Shown piece after piece: positions 35,580 to 48,100 of a stretch of 64,000 nucleotides of DNA (within the stretch, counting starts at the first letter, position 1; each line of letters starts with the position of its first letter). Location: contig CAMPDV010000683.1 in assembly GCA_946699065.1 (NCBI GenBank), positions 62,001 through 126,000 of the forward strand. The letters are read 5' to 3'. The position numbers were made by a program, and so were the translations under genes. The notes below the pieces were generated by a model. That model was not told the origin of the DNA. It saw only the letters and a list, made by a program, of their open reading frames with translations, and did not search any database. The stretch comes from Loxodes magnus. Lineage: Eukaryota > Ciliophora > Karyorelictea > Loxodida > Loxodidae.

Positions 35580-36195
35580 CTTATTATAATTATGTAAAAT
35601 TAATTATTTTATAATTGTCAGTTAAAGAAATTTAAATATAAGCCATTATTATTAATTTGCTACTAATAAGAAAGTTATACTTACATAAAATATTTAGCTA
35701 TAATTAAATTACTTTATTTCTTTTATTTATAAACATATTTTAACTAAAACTATCCTTTAACATTATAAGTGCTAAAAGATTAACTTTTATTTATCCTATC
35801 ATTTTTATTATTTATAAATATATCAGCAATTATATTAGAAAATTCCCATATTTTAGCTTAGAAATAATAAGTTATAATAATGAACTATAAGAGTTTAAAT
35901 ATTGACACATAATTGTATAATTATTGGTATTTAACCATGCAAATTACGCTAAATTTACAAATTTCTATATTTCATCATGGTTCTCTTTCACTCTCATCTT
36001 GATAAAGAATTTTCAGCTCTTTAAATCTGTTTATGGGTTTTTAATATAATATGCTTTCTCTTCATTTTTAATTAAAAGTTCTACAAATAATTAATTATTT
36101 TAGCTTTAAGATTAAATAAATATCAAATCTTATTTATTACTTCTCATATAATCAAATCATTCTTTTATAAATTTAGCTATAATCCAAATTAAAAA
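35580..36195. other. AT-rich, no supported gene
   Basis: Spacer between a 5'-truncated LINE and the next ORF1. It may hold the 5' untranslated region of the plus-strand element starting at 36,196. No other feature seen. Confidence 0.4.
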
Positions 36196-37107
36196 ATGCT
36201 TGAAGGTTTCAAGTCAGGTTTCTATGCCATCTCTTCCTAAGCCAAAAAGAAAGGGAGGAAGCAAGAAATCAAGTCTTAATAATCTTTATAATCTTCTCTA
36301 TCACAACCTTAACCAGCACTGAACTAATAACTTGGAATATAACAAAACGAATGAAAGCCAACCTTGAAGAATATACACACGGAAACTCCAACCTCAAGCG
36401 AAAAACTGAGGAAACAGATGAAGTCTGTTCTCCACCAGGAGGTATCAGAGTTCAACCCTTCTGGCCAGATGAGTATGGAGTAGCTCATCAAAGTGGTACT
36501 GAACCTCCAGGAAGAGGTCAAGAGATTGAAGAAGGACAATGATATGCTGATGGCAAAGCTAGACCTAGCAGAAGGAATTGAGTCAAGACTTATGTCATTG
36601 GAACGAGATATTAACGTCTTTTGGAATATCTCACAAAGTCAGACTAACGAATCCTAAAATTAGCTTTAGAAAAAGACTGAACTCGATAACAGACTCGGAA
36701 AAGTAGAAGAGAAATCGTAAACTTTTAAGAAAGAGTAAAGCGAAACTGGAGCTATACAAATGGAAATTGAAGCCTAGAAAGAGCAAACAAACCAAGGAAA
36801 ATAATTCAAAATAAAAAAGAAATGTTTCTGCTGTGGAAGCGTATGACATTTTTATCGGAAGTGTTAGAACTTCTAATAGAAATAAAGAAACTATTGGATA
36901 AAAGAACAATAAAAGAAGAAAAAAGAAGAAGCAAGAATGAAAAGAATGTATTGCAATCCGGATGGTTCAATATACAAGATTAAGATGGAACCAAGGCAAG
37001 TTAAAGGAGGGAAAACCTGGAAAAATCCGAGTTCCCAATCTCGCTAAAATTAGGCGACCCGAACTTTTATATTTAACAGCAGGGAGCATGAACTGCTATA
37101 TTCCTGA
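36196..37107 (+). CDS. LINE ORF1 (gag-like), copy H, intact
   Basis: A complete 303-residue frame from ATG 36,196 to TGA 37,105-37,107. The N-terminus is basic and Gln/Ser-rich. A Leu/Glu/Lys coiled coil covers roughly residues 75-180 (LNLQEEVKRLKKDNDMLMAK; KLDLAEGIESRLMSLERD). The zinc knuckle CFCCGSVWHFYRKC is at 36,823-36,864, a perfect CX2CX4HX4C with Trp written TGA. About 35 residues later is NPDGSIYK, the family motif. Codon use is less AT-biased than in neighbouring genes. This is the clearest full-length ORF1 in the window; the expected role is binding and condensing element RNA. Its ORF2 is mostly deleted. Confidence 0.82.
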
Positions 37108-37140
37108 CGGGGTTGGGAATCCCTAAAACGGAAAACTTAA
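37030..37140 (+). promoter_or_regulatory. Stem-forming junction between ORF1 and ORF2
   Basis: GAGTTCCCAATCTC (about 37,029) can pair with GGGTTGGGAATCCC (about 37,110). Inside that, AGCAG (about 37,078) and CTGCT (about 37,093) form a second stem. It straddles the ORF1 stop. It might affect translation of the second ORF, but no test is possible from sequence alone. Confidence 0.3.
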
Positions 37141-37480
37141 AATAATATATTGGGTAGCAAATAAAATTAAGAAAAACATTGCGAAGAAAATATCTCTTTA
37201 TACAGGAGAGCAACTTTGAAAACAACTACTGTACTTTTCAAATATGGCATTTATCTCCAATTAGATATAAGAACTTTTTAGAATTTACATTTTACCCAAA
37301 GTAGAATATGGAAGCAATATAACACCTTGAGCTATAATGTCAGAAATTAAAGGAATAATTAGAAATTACTAGAAAGACTTATATCAAGATTAGCTTTCAA
37401 ATCTTCTTCCTTTAATGAGACTTGTTTTATTGATCTAAATTGACTTCCATTTATCCACTCTTCGACATACCCATAAAATC
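37108..37480 (+). pseudogene. LINE ORF2 C-terminal fragment, copy K
   Basis: Directly after ORF1 copy H the plus strand reads KLKIIYWVANKIKKNIAKKI and then LFRIYILPKVEYGSNITPWA (about 37,275-37,335). The latter matches the LPKAEYGxELVPW block of copies A and B. All catalytic motifs are missing, so ORF1 is joined to the last part of ORF2 by an internal deletion. With the tail at 37,525-37,565 this forms a short internally deleted LINE, plus strand, about 36,196-37,565. Confidence 0.7.
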
Positions 37481-37524
37481 CTAAAATTTTTTTAAATAAA
37501 ATTTTGATACCAAAATATTATTAT

Positions 37525-37565
37525 AAAGAGCTGCGCACCAACGAGGTGCTACGCGCTCTATAATC
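37525..37565 (+). repeat. LINE 3' terminal hairpin
   Basis: AAAGAGCTGCGCACCAACGAGGTGCTACGCGCTCTATAATC: arms AGAGC/GCTCT and GCGCACC/GGTGCTACGC fold into one hairpin with a short loop. The same 40-nt end occurs at 33,521-33,560, 16,654-16,695 (minus) and, more diverged, 62,669-62,707 (minus). It is probably the recognition end for target-primed reverse transcription. Confidence 0.7.
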
Positions 37566-37696
37566 AAATTTATTTATTTATTATTATAGCAGAAACTTTC
37601 ATACCAATAAACTTTTATAATTTAAAAAATAATTACTATTAAAACTTTGTAATTTTTCTTCGATAAAAAATATTCAAAACATTTTTTAAACTGTTT

Positions 37697-40333
37697 TTTT
37701 AATTTTTATACTCTTAAATTATTCTATCCTCTCTCTCATCATAAACATTTTATCTCATACTTAATATAACTACACTTTCCTTTACCATACTTATCCACCC
37801 TTTTAAAATACTAAATTAATAAATTATTACTCTTTTCAATTTTTTTCAAAAATCATTAGCCCATTCATACTCTCTTATCACTTACTACCTTTTACTTAAA
37901 TATAATTATATCACAATATACTATTATCTAACTTGCACAAACTCACGTAATTAAAGCTTTCAATAATTAAATATATTACATATAAATATAACCATCTAGT
38001 AGCTTAGTAACATAACAATATAATAACTTAGTTTAACAATTTAGTTGTATAGTAGTATAGTAACATAATAACAGTATATCAGTATAGTAGTATTATAGTA
38101 TAGTTGCATAGTAGTATATTAGTATAACATAGTAACTTAGTAACTTAGTAAGTATATTGATTATTTAAATATTAAGTTCATTAATTTAATAAATATATTA
38201 ATTTAATAAGTATATAAAGTTAATAAACATCTCAACTCATACTTCTATCCAAGTCCTACTCACTCATCTATATGTTGTCAGTTATACATTTCCTCAATCT
38301 CATTCCATAATTTGAATATACCTAATTCCAATCCACCTACTTTATTATTAATTATTAAATTGCTACTTACCTATCCAACAGATAAATCAGAACACATCAA
38401 CCTCTATACATTTCATCTTCTCAACTCACCATATTCACCCCCAGAATAGATCCATCTTGAATCCTTTGATAATGCCAACGAACATATTGAATCTCTATGA
38501 CCACTAAGAGTTAATACACATTAACCATCTGAAAAAGACCATATCTTTAGTGTTAAATCATCAGATGCTGATATTATATAACTAGAGTCAAAGGAGAATG
38601 CTACCTAGGTAACAAAAGAAGTATGTCCCTCTAAAGTTCTTAGGAGAGTACCATCGCGGAAATTCCAGATCTTTATTGTTTTGTCAAATGATGCTGATAC
38701 TATATAACTAGAGTCAAAGGAGATTACTACCGAGAAAACAGAAGAAGTATGACCCTTTAAAGTTCTTAGGAGAACACCATTACGGAAATTCCAGATCTTT
38801 ATTGTTTAGTCTCATGATGCTGATACTATATAGCTAGAGTCAAAGGAGATTACTACCGAGTTAACATAAGATGAGTGACCTTTTAGAGTTCTTTAGAGAG
38901 CACCATTGTGGAAATTCCAGATCTTTATAGTTCCGTCATCAGATGCTGATACTATATAGCTAGAGTCATTGGATATTACTACTGATCTAACATAAGAAGT
39001 ATGTCCCTTTAAAGTTCTTAGGAGAGTACCATCGTGGAAATTCCAGATCTTTATAGTTCTGTCATCAGATGCTGATACTATATAGTTAGAGTCAAAGGAG
39101 ATTACTACCGAAGTAACTTAATCAGTGTGACCTTCTAAAGTATTTATTAAGGCAGATGTTTAATAATCTCAGATCCTAATTGTTTTATCCCATGAACCAG
39201 TGATGATATATTGATTGTCAGGAGAGATAGCTATTGAGCTGATGTTAGAGGAATTACCTTTAAGTTCATGAGGATATTCAGTTGTTATATCGGAGAGATT
39301 AGCATTAGTCAATGTACAATCGATAAACTTGGTATTTCTTAAATTGCATTGATGGAAACTTGAATTAGTGAAGTCACAGTTAGTAAATGTCACGTCCGAT
39401 AAATCTGCTTGAACTAATCTCATGTTGGCTAAATTTTATTATGTAAACTTAACATTCATGTAGTTAAGTATCGTTATCACATTCGATGATACCTACGATA
39501 CTTCCTATGATGTTCTCGATAACTCTAACACCTAATTTAATTTATTGGCAAGTTATTGGTTAGATCCTTAAGATAACTATAATAAGATTGATGTCTAAAG
39601 TGCTAAGTTTTAGTTATTTAAAGGATGTTACTTCAAAAACTAAATATCGATATTAGATTATAGTAGTTGGTTTAAACTTTGATTTAACTAATCAATCGTT
39701 AGATTATTGAAGTTCACTAAGGCTTGCTTTGTCAAGATAGGTTGCTCTTAAAGTTATTGAATTTAAAAGTTCTATTACTCAATCTAAAGTTCATGGATAT
39801 GTTGAAGTAACTGTTAATCATTACTTTAAATAGTACTTGAAACTTCTTTGCTTAATTTTAACAATGATAAGTCTTTTTATATTAGTTACTCTTAAACTTA
39901 TTATTAGTCTTAGTTTTACTATATTATATTTCCTTAACCTTAATATAAGAATTAATATAATTGGTTTTCTTATATTTCTTATTATTAAAGATCCTATAAA
40001 TGTTCTTTTTGAAACTGTTTTTATTACCATAGACCTTAACATAAGCCTCTTATTACATTATCTTAACTAAAATAAGATTCTATTTACTAACTGGCTTTTT
40101 ACTGAGTTAATATCTAGCCCTATAAATGATCTCTCAGAAAATTGAAGACATTTAAGAAATACTTCTGAATATTATATCGCAAACCTTAATCATTCAAATT
40201 CATATCAGATTCTTCCTTTATCACATTGATTTCTCTTAGTATTTCCGTAAATTACTACTATTATTCTTACGGAAATTGCTAATGTTGATGTGCCTACTGC
40301 TGTATATGCTAGTTCTATTACTATTATTATTTT
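37697..40333 (-). repeat. Segmental duplication, copy B
   Basis: Partner of 20,690-23,365 in the same orientation. The match ends at about 40,333 inside the ATT-rich (Gln-coding) tract and is replaced by the satellite. Confidence 0.85.
38371..40333 (-). pseudogene. RING/WD40 gene copy B, N-terminus replaced by satellite
   Basis: Same protein as the gene at 21,319-23,820 from the Gln-rich coil onward: coil, pentapeptide repeats (nearly identical at 39,169-39,423) and seven WD40 blades. The blade loops differ from copy A, while the pentapeptide zone and coil hardly do. In the last blade, copy A has RRWN with TGG and copy B has TGA at the same codon, direct support for TGA as Trp. The RING-like start and about the first 160 codons are absent; the (TTA)n satellite begins at the poly-Gln tract. 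A GTAAGT follows the last blade at 38,370. The copy has no start of its own unless the satellite is translated. Confidence 0.75.
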
Positions 40334-43300
40334 AATGATTTTGTAAATTATTTTTATTATTATTATTATTTTTATTAATATTATTATTATTATTACTATT
40401 ATTAACTTGTATACTATTTTATTAATATTATGATTATTATTATTATTATTATCATGTATATTATTTTTAATTATATTATTATTATTGATACTATTATTTC
40501 TTTTATTTTATTTAAATTATTTTTATTATTATTACTATTTTTATTTTTAATATAATTACTATTATTATCTTGTATTTTTTTTTTAATATTATTATATGTT
40601 TTATTAATATTATTATTATTATTACTATTATAATCTTGTATACTATTTTTATTATTTTTTTTATTTTTATTATTTTTATTATTTTTATTATTTTTATTAT
40701 TTTTATTATTTTTATTATTTTTATTATTTTTATTGTTATTATTACTATTTTTATTATAATTATTATATTTTTATTAGTTTTTTTAATATTATTATTATTG
40801 GTACTATTATTAACTTGTATACTATTTTTATTAAGATTATGATTATTTTTATTACTATTATTGTTATTAATATTATTATTATTTTTATTAATTTTATTTA
40901 TTATTATTATTTTTATTAATATTATGATTATTATTATTATTGATATCTTGTATATTATTTTTAATGATATAATTATTATAAATATTACTATTTTTATTTT
41001 TATTATTATTATTATTACTATTATTATTTTAATCATCTTGTATATTATTTTTATTTTTATTATTATTATTATTATTATTTTTATTAATATTATTATTATT
41101 ATTACAATTATTATATTGTATACTATTTTTAAAATTATTATGACTATTTCTATTATTTTATTTATTTTGTATATTATTTTAATTATTATTACTATTTTTT
41201 TTTTTTAATTATTATTACTATTATTGTTATTAATATTTTTATTAATATTATTATTATTAAAACTATTATTTTTAATTTTATTTTTATTATTTTTATTATT
41301 ATTATTGATATTATTACTATTTTTATTATAATTATTATTATTATCTTGTATTTTATTTTTATTATTATTTTTATTAGTTTTATTAATATTATTATTATTA
41401 TTACTATTAGTGACTTGTATACTATTTTTATTGATATTATGATTATTACTATTATTGTTATTAATATTATTATTATTATATTTTTTTTTATAGATATTAT
41501 GATTATTATTATTACTATTATTATCTTGTATTATTTTTTAATTATTATTATTATTAGTTTTATTATATTATTATTACTATTACTAACTTGTATACTATTT
41601 TTATTATTTTTTTTATTTTTATTATTATTATCTTGTATACTATTTTTATTAATTTTATGATTATTATTATTGTTTTTATCTTGTATATTATTTTATCTAT
41701 TATTACTATTATTATTTTCTTTTATTATTATTGTTACTATTATTATTTTATAAACTATTTTATTTATATTATTATTATTAAAACTGCTATTTCTTTTATT
41801 TTATTTAAATTATTTTTATTATTATTACTATTTTTATTTTTATTATAATTACTATTATTATCTTGTTTTATATTTTTAGTATTATTATTATTAGTTTTAT
41901 TAATATTATTATTATTATTACTATTATTAACTTGTAAACTATTTTTATTGATATTATGATTATTACTATTATTGTTATTTTTATTATCATGTTAATATTA
42001 TTATCTTGTAGATTATTATTATTATTACTATTATTGTCATTAATATTATTATTGTTATTATTATTTTTTTTATTATTATTATTTTAATTAATATTATGAT
42101 TATTATTATTATTGATATCTTGTATGTTATTTTAATTATTATTACTAATTTTATTTTCTTTTATTATTATTATTACTATTATTAACTAGTATACTATTTT
42201 TATTGATATTAAGATTATTACTATTATTCTTATTAATATTATTATTATTATTATTGCTTTTTTATTGATATTATGATTATTATAATTACTATTATTATCG
42301 TTTTTTTTATTTTTAGTATTATTATTATTTTAATTATCTTGCATATTATTTTTAATAGTATTATGATTATTATTATTTTAATTATCTTGTATATTATTTT
42401 AATTATTATTAATAATTTAAATTTTAATTATCATGTATATTATTTTTATTATTATTATTATTAATATTATAATTATTATTACTATTATAATCTTGTATAT
42501 TATTTTTATTAGTATTATTATTATTAAAACTATTATTTCTTTTACTTTATTTGAATTATTTTCATTATTATTATTGTTATTATTACTATTTTTATTATAA
42601 TTACTATTATTATCTTGTATTTTATTTTTATTATTATTTTTATTAGTTTTATTAATATTATTATTATTATTACTATTAGTGACTTGTATACTATTTTTAT
42701 TAATATTATGAATATTTTTATTACTATTTTAATTAATATTATTATTATCATTATTTTTTTTATTATTATTATTTTAATTAATATTATGATTATTATTATT
42801 ATTGATATCTTGTATATTATTTTTATTAGTTTTATTAATATTATTATTATTATTACTATTATTAACTTGTATACTATTTTTATTGATATTATGATTATTA
42901 CTATTATTGTTATTAATATTATTATTATTATATTGCTTTTTTATAGATATTATGATTATTATAATTACTATTATTATCTTGTTTTTTATTTTTAGTATTA
43001 TTATTATTTTAATTATCTTGTATTCTATTTTTATTATTATTATTATTTATATTATTATTATCATTACTATTACTAACTTGTATACTATTTTTATTAATTT
43101 TATGATTATTATTATTATTATCTTGTATACTATTTTATCTATTATTACTATTATTATTTTCTTTTATTATTATTATTACTATTATTATTTTATAAACTAT
43201 TTTATTTATATTATTATTATTAAAACTGCTATTTCTTTTATTTTATTTAAATTATTTTTATTATTATTACTATTTTTATTTTTATTATAATTACTATTAT

Positions 43301-45089
43301 TATCTTGTTTTATATTTTTAGTATTATTATTATTAGTTTTATTAATATTATTATTATTATTACTATTATTAACTTGTAAACTATTTTTATTGACATTATG
43401 ATTATTATAATTACTATTATTGTTATAAATATTATTATTATTATATTTTTTTTTATAGATATTATGATTATTATAAATACTATTATTGTTATTAATATTA
43501 TTATCATTATATTGCTTTTTTATTTATATTATGATTATTATAATTACTATTATTATCTTGTTTTTTATTTTTAGTATTATTATTTTTTTAATTATCATGT
43601 ATATTATTTTTATTATTATTATTATTTTTATTATTATTATCATTATTATTACTAACTTGTATACTATTTTTATTATTTTTTTTATTTTTATTATTATTAT
43701 CTTGTATACTATTTTTATTAATTTTATGATTATTATTATTGTTTTTATCTTGTATATTATTTTATCTATTATTATTATTATTATTTTCTTTTATTATTAT
43801 TATTATTATTATTATTTTATAAACTATTTTATTTATATTATTATTATTAAAACTGCAGAAAAAAAATGGATTAATCTCTTCGACTCTCAAAAAATTAACT
43901 TAGAAACCTAAAGAGAAAAGCGGCAAAAGAAATTTAGAAAAAATAATAACAATAGGAGGAGTCAAGCTCATCTTCAGAAGGTAAAGTTATGGTATGATAA
44001 ATAGAGATAAGTTAACCTAAAAACGAAACTAATAAAAAACTTTAAATTTAATTAGACCAAATGTAAAAAGTAATCAAAAATTATGAAGAAACAACTTACA
44101 ACTTAGGCGAAAAAATGCGGGAACTAATGAGTAACATAGAAGATTAGAACAACGAATTACTTATACTTAGAAGATAACTTATTTGTAGCAAATTAATAAC
44201 GGAGAATAACTCTGAACTTAATCATAATAAAATTTTAAATACGACACAAAAATGGAAATAGAAAAAATACCAATAGAATTAAAAGCAGAATTGAATCCAG
44301 AAAAAGAAATGATTGCTACAAGTTTCATTAAAAGATTAGAAAATATAGAAAATAAATTATCATAAAAAAGAACGAAATAAAGACAATAATACAAACTTTG
44401 TTGATGTTGCAAATCAAATCAACATATTTTAAAAAACTGTTGATAATGAAAGAAAATAAACGAATAAGAGCAGAAAAGAACATGGAGACAACTCAATAAA
44501 CTATGAATAACTCCAACAGGGATCTACAAATAAAAGCTTTTTGCAAGACTACTTGAACGGTTACAGTGGTAACCTTCCACTTAATAAAAAGGTCGTGGAT
44601 CACACCCACGTTAAAAAAACTGTCCGCAGGAACTGGTTGCAATTCCAGAGAATGCAAAACTCTACTAACTTTAAGTATATTATTATTATTATTATTATTA
44701 AAACTGCTATTTCTTTTATTTTATTTAAATTATTTTTATTATTATTACTATTTTTATTTTTATTATAATTACTATTATTATCTTGTTTTATATTTTTAGT
44801 ATTATTATTATTAGTTTTATTAATATTATTATTATTATTACTATTATTAACTTGTAAACTATTTTTATTGATATTATGATTATTATAATTACTATTATTG
44901 TTATAAATATTATTATTATTATATTTTTTTTTATAGATATTATGATTATTATAAATACTATTATTGTTATTAATATTATTATCATTATATTGCTTTTTTA
45001 TTTATATTATGATTATTATAATTACTATTATTATCTTGTTTTTTATTTTTAGTATTATTATTTTTTTAATTATCATGTATATTATTTTT

Positions 45090-45120
<31 letters not shown>

Positions 45121-48100
45121 TTATCATTATTATTACTAACTTGTATACTATTTTTATTATTTTTTTTATTTTTATTATTATTATCTTGTATACTATTTTT
45201 ATTAATTTTATGATTATTATTATTGTTTTTATCTTGTATATTATTTTATCTATTATTACTATTATTATTTTCTTTTATTATTATTATTACTATTATTATT
45301 TTATAAACTATTTTATTTATATTATTATTATTAAAACTATTATTTCTTTTATTTTATTTAAATTATTATTATTATTATTACTATTATTGTCATTAATATT
45401 ATTATTGTTATTATTATTTTTTTTATTATTATTATTTTAATTAATATTATGATTATTATTATTATTGATATCTTGTATGTTATTTTAATTATTATTACTA
45501 ATTTTATTTCTTTTATTATTATTATTACTATTATTAACTAGTATACTATTTTTATTGATATTAAGATTATTACTATTATTCTTATTAATATTATTATTAT
45601 TATTATTGCTTTTTTATTGATATTATGATTATTATAATTACTATTATTATCGTTTTTTTTATTTTTAGTATTATTATTATTTTAATTATCTTGCATATTA
45701 TTTTTAATAGTATTATGATTATTATTATTTTAATTATCTTGTATATTATTTTAATTAAAATTAATAATTTAAATTTTAATTATCTTGTATTATATTTTTA
45801 TTATTATTAATATTATAATTATTATTACTATTATAATCTTGTATATTATTTTTATTAGTATTATTATTATTAAAACTATTATTTCTTTTACTTTATTTGA
45901 ATTATTTTCATTATTATTATTGTTATTATTACTATTTTTATTATAATTACTATTATTATCTTGTATTTTATTTTTATTATTATTTTTATTAGTTTTATTA
46001 ATATTATTATTATTATTACTATTAGTGACTTGTATACTATTTTTATTAATATTATGAATATTTTTATTACTATTTTAATTAATATTATTATTATCATTAT
46101 TTTTTTTATTATTATTATTTTAATTAATATTATGATTATTATTATTATTGATATCTTGTATATTATTTTTATTAGTTTTATTAATATTATTATTATTATT
46201 ACTATTATTAACTTGTATACTATTTTTATTGATATTATGATTATTACTATTATTGTTATTAATATTATTATTATTATATTTTTTTTTATAGATATTATGA
46301 TTATTATAATTACTATTATTATCTTGTTTTTTATTTTTAGTATTATTATTATTTTAATTATCTTGTATTCTATTTTTATTATTATTATTATTTATATTAT
46401 TATTATCATTACTATTACTAACTTGTATACTATTTTTATTAATTTTATGATTATTATTATTATTATCTTGTATACTATTTTATCTATTATTACTATTATT
46501 ATTTTCTTTTATTATTATTATTACTATTATTATTTTATAAACTATTTTATTTATATTATAATTATTAAAACTATTATTTCTTTTATTTTATTTAAATTAT
46601 TTTTATTATTATTACTATTTTTATTTTTATTATAATTACTATTATTATCTTGTTTTATATTTTTAGTATTATTATTATTAGTTTTATTAATATTATTATT
46701 ATTATTACTATTATTAACTTGTAAACTATTTTTATTGATATTATGATTATTATAATTACTATTATTGTTATAAATATTATTATTATTATATTTTTTTTTA
46801 TAGATATTATGATTATTATAAATACTATTATTGTTATTAATATTATTATCATTATATTGCTTTTTTATTTATATTATGATTATTATAATTACTATTATTA
46901 TCTTGTTTTTTATTTTTAGTATTATTATTTTTTTAATTATCATGTATATTATTTTTATTATTATTATTATTTTTATTATTATTATCATTATTATTACTAA
47001 CTTGTATACTATTTTTATTATTTTTTTTATTTTTATTATTATTATCTTGTATACTATTTTTATTAATTTTATGATTATTATTATTGTTTTTATCTTGTAT
47101 ATTATTTTATCTATTATTACTATTATTATTTTCTTTTATTATTATTATTACTATTATTATTTTATAAACTATTTTATTTATATTATTATTATTAAAACTA
47201 TTATTTCTTTTATTTTATTTAAATTATTTTTATTATTATTACTATTTTTATTTTTATTATAATTACTATTATTATCTTGTATTATTTTTTAATTATTATT
47301 ATTATTAGTTTTATTAATATTATTATTATTATCACTATTATTAACTTGTATACTATTTTTATTGATATTATGATTATTACTATTATTGTTATTTTTATTA
47401 TCATGTTAATATGATTATCTTGTAGATTATTATTATTATTACTATTATTGTCATTAATATTATTATTGTTATTATTATTTTTTTTATTATTATTATTTTA
47501 ATTAATATTATGATTATTATTATTATTGTTATCTTGTATATTATTTTAATTATTATTACTAATTTTATTTTCTTTTATTATTATTATTACTATTATTAAC
47601 TAGTATACTATTTTTATTGATATTAAGATTATTACTATTATTCTTATTAATATTATTATTATTATATTTTTTTTTATAGATATTATGATTATTATAATTA
47701 CTTTTATTATCGTTTTTTTTATTTTTAGTATTATTATTATTTTAATTATCTTGCATATTATTTTTAATAGTATTATGATTATTATTATTTTAATTATCTT
47801 GTATATTATTTTAATTAAAATTAATAATTTAAATTTTAATTATCTTGTATTATATTTTTATTATTATTATTATTAATATTATAATTATTATTACTATTAT
47901 AATCTTGTATATTATTTTTATTAGTATTATTATTATTAAAACTATTATTTCTTTTACTTTATTTGAATTATTTTCATTATTATTATTGTTATTATTACTA
48001 TTTTTATTATAATTACTATTATTATCTTGTATTTTATTTTTATTATTATTTTTATTAATTTTATTAATATTATTATTATTATTACTATTAGTGACTTGTA

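Noticed and set aside
36324..36909. Minus-strand frames of 71 and 92 codons and a plus-strand 63-codon frame
   Set aside because: Out-of-frame or antisense readings of ORF1 copy H, whose own frame holds the coiled coil and zinc knuckle.
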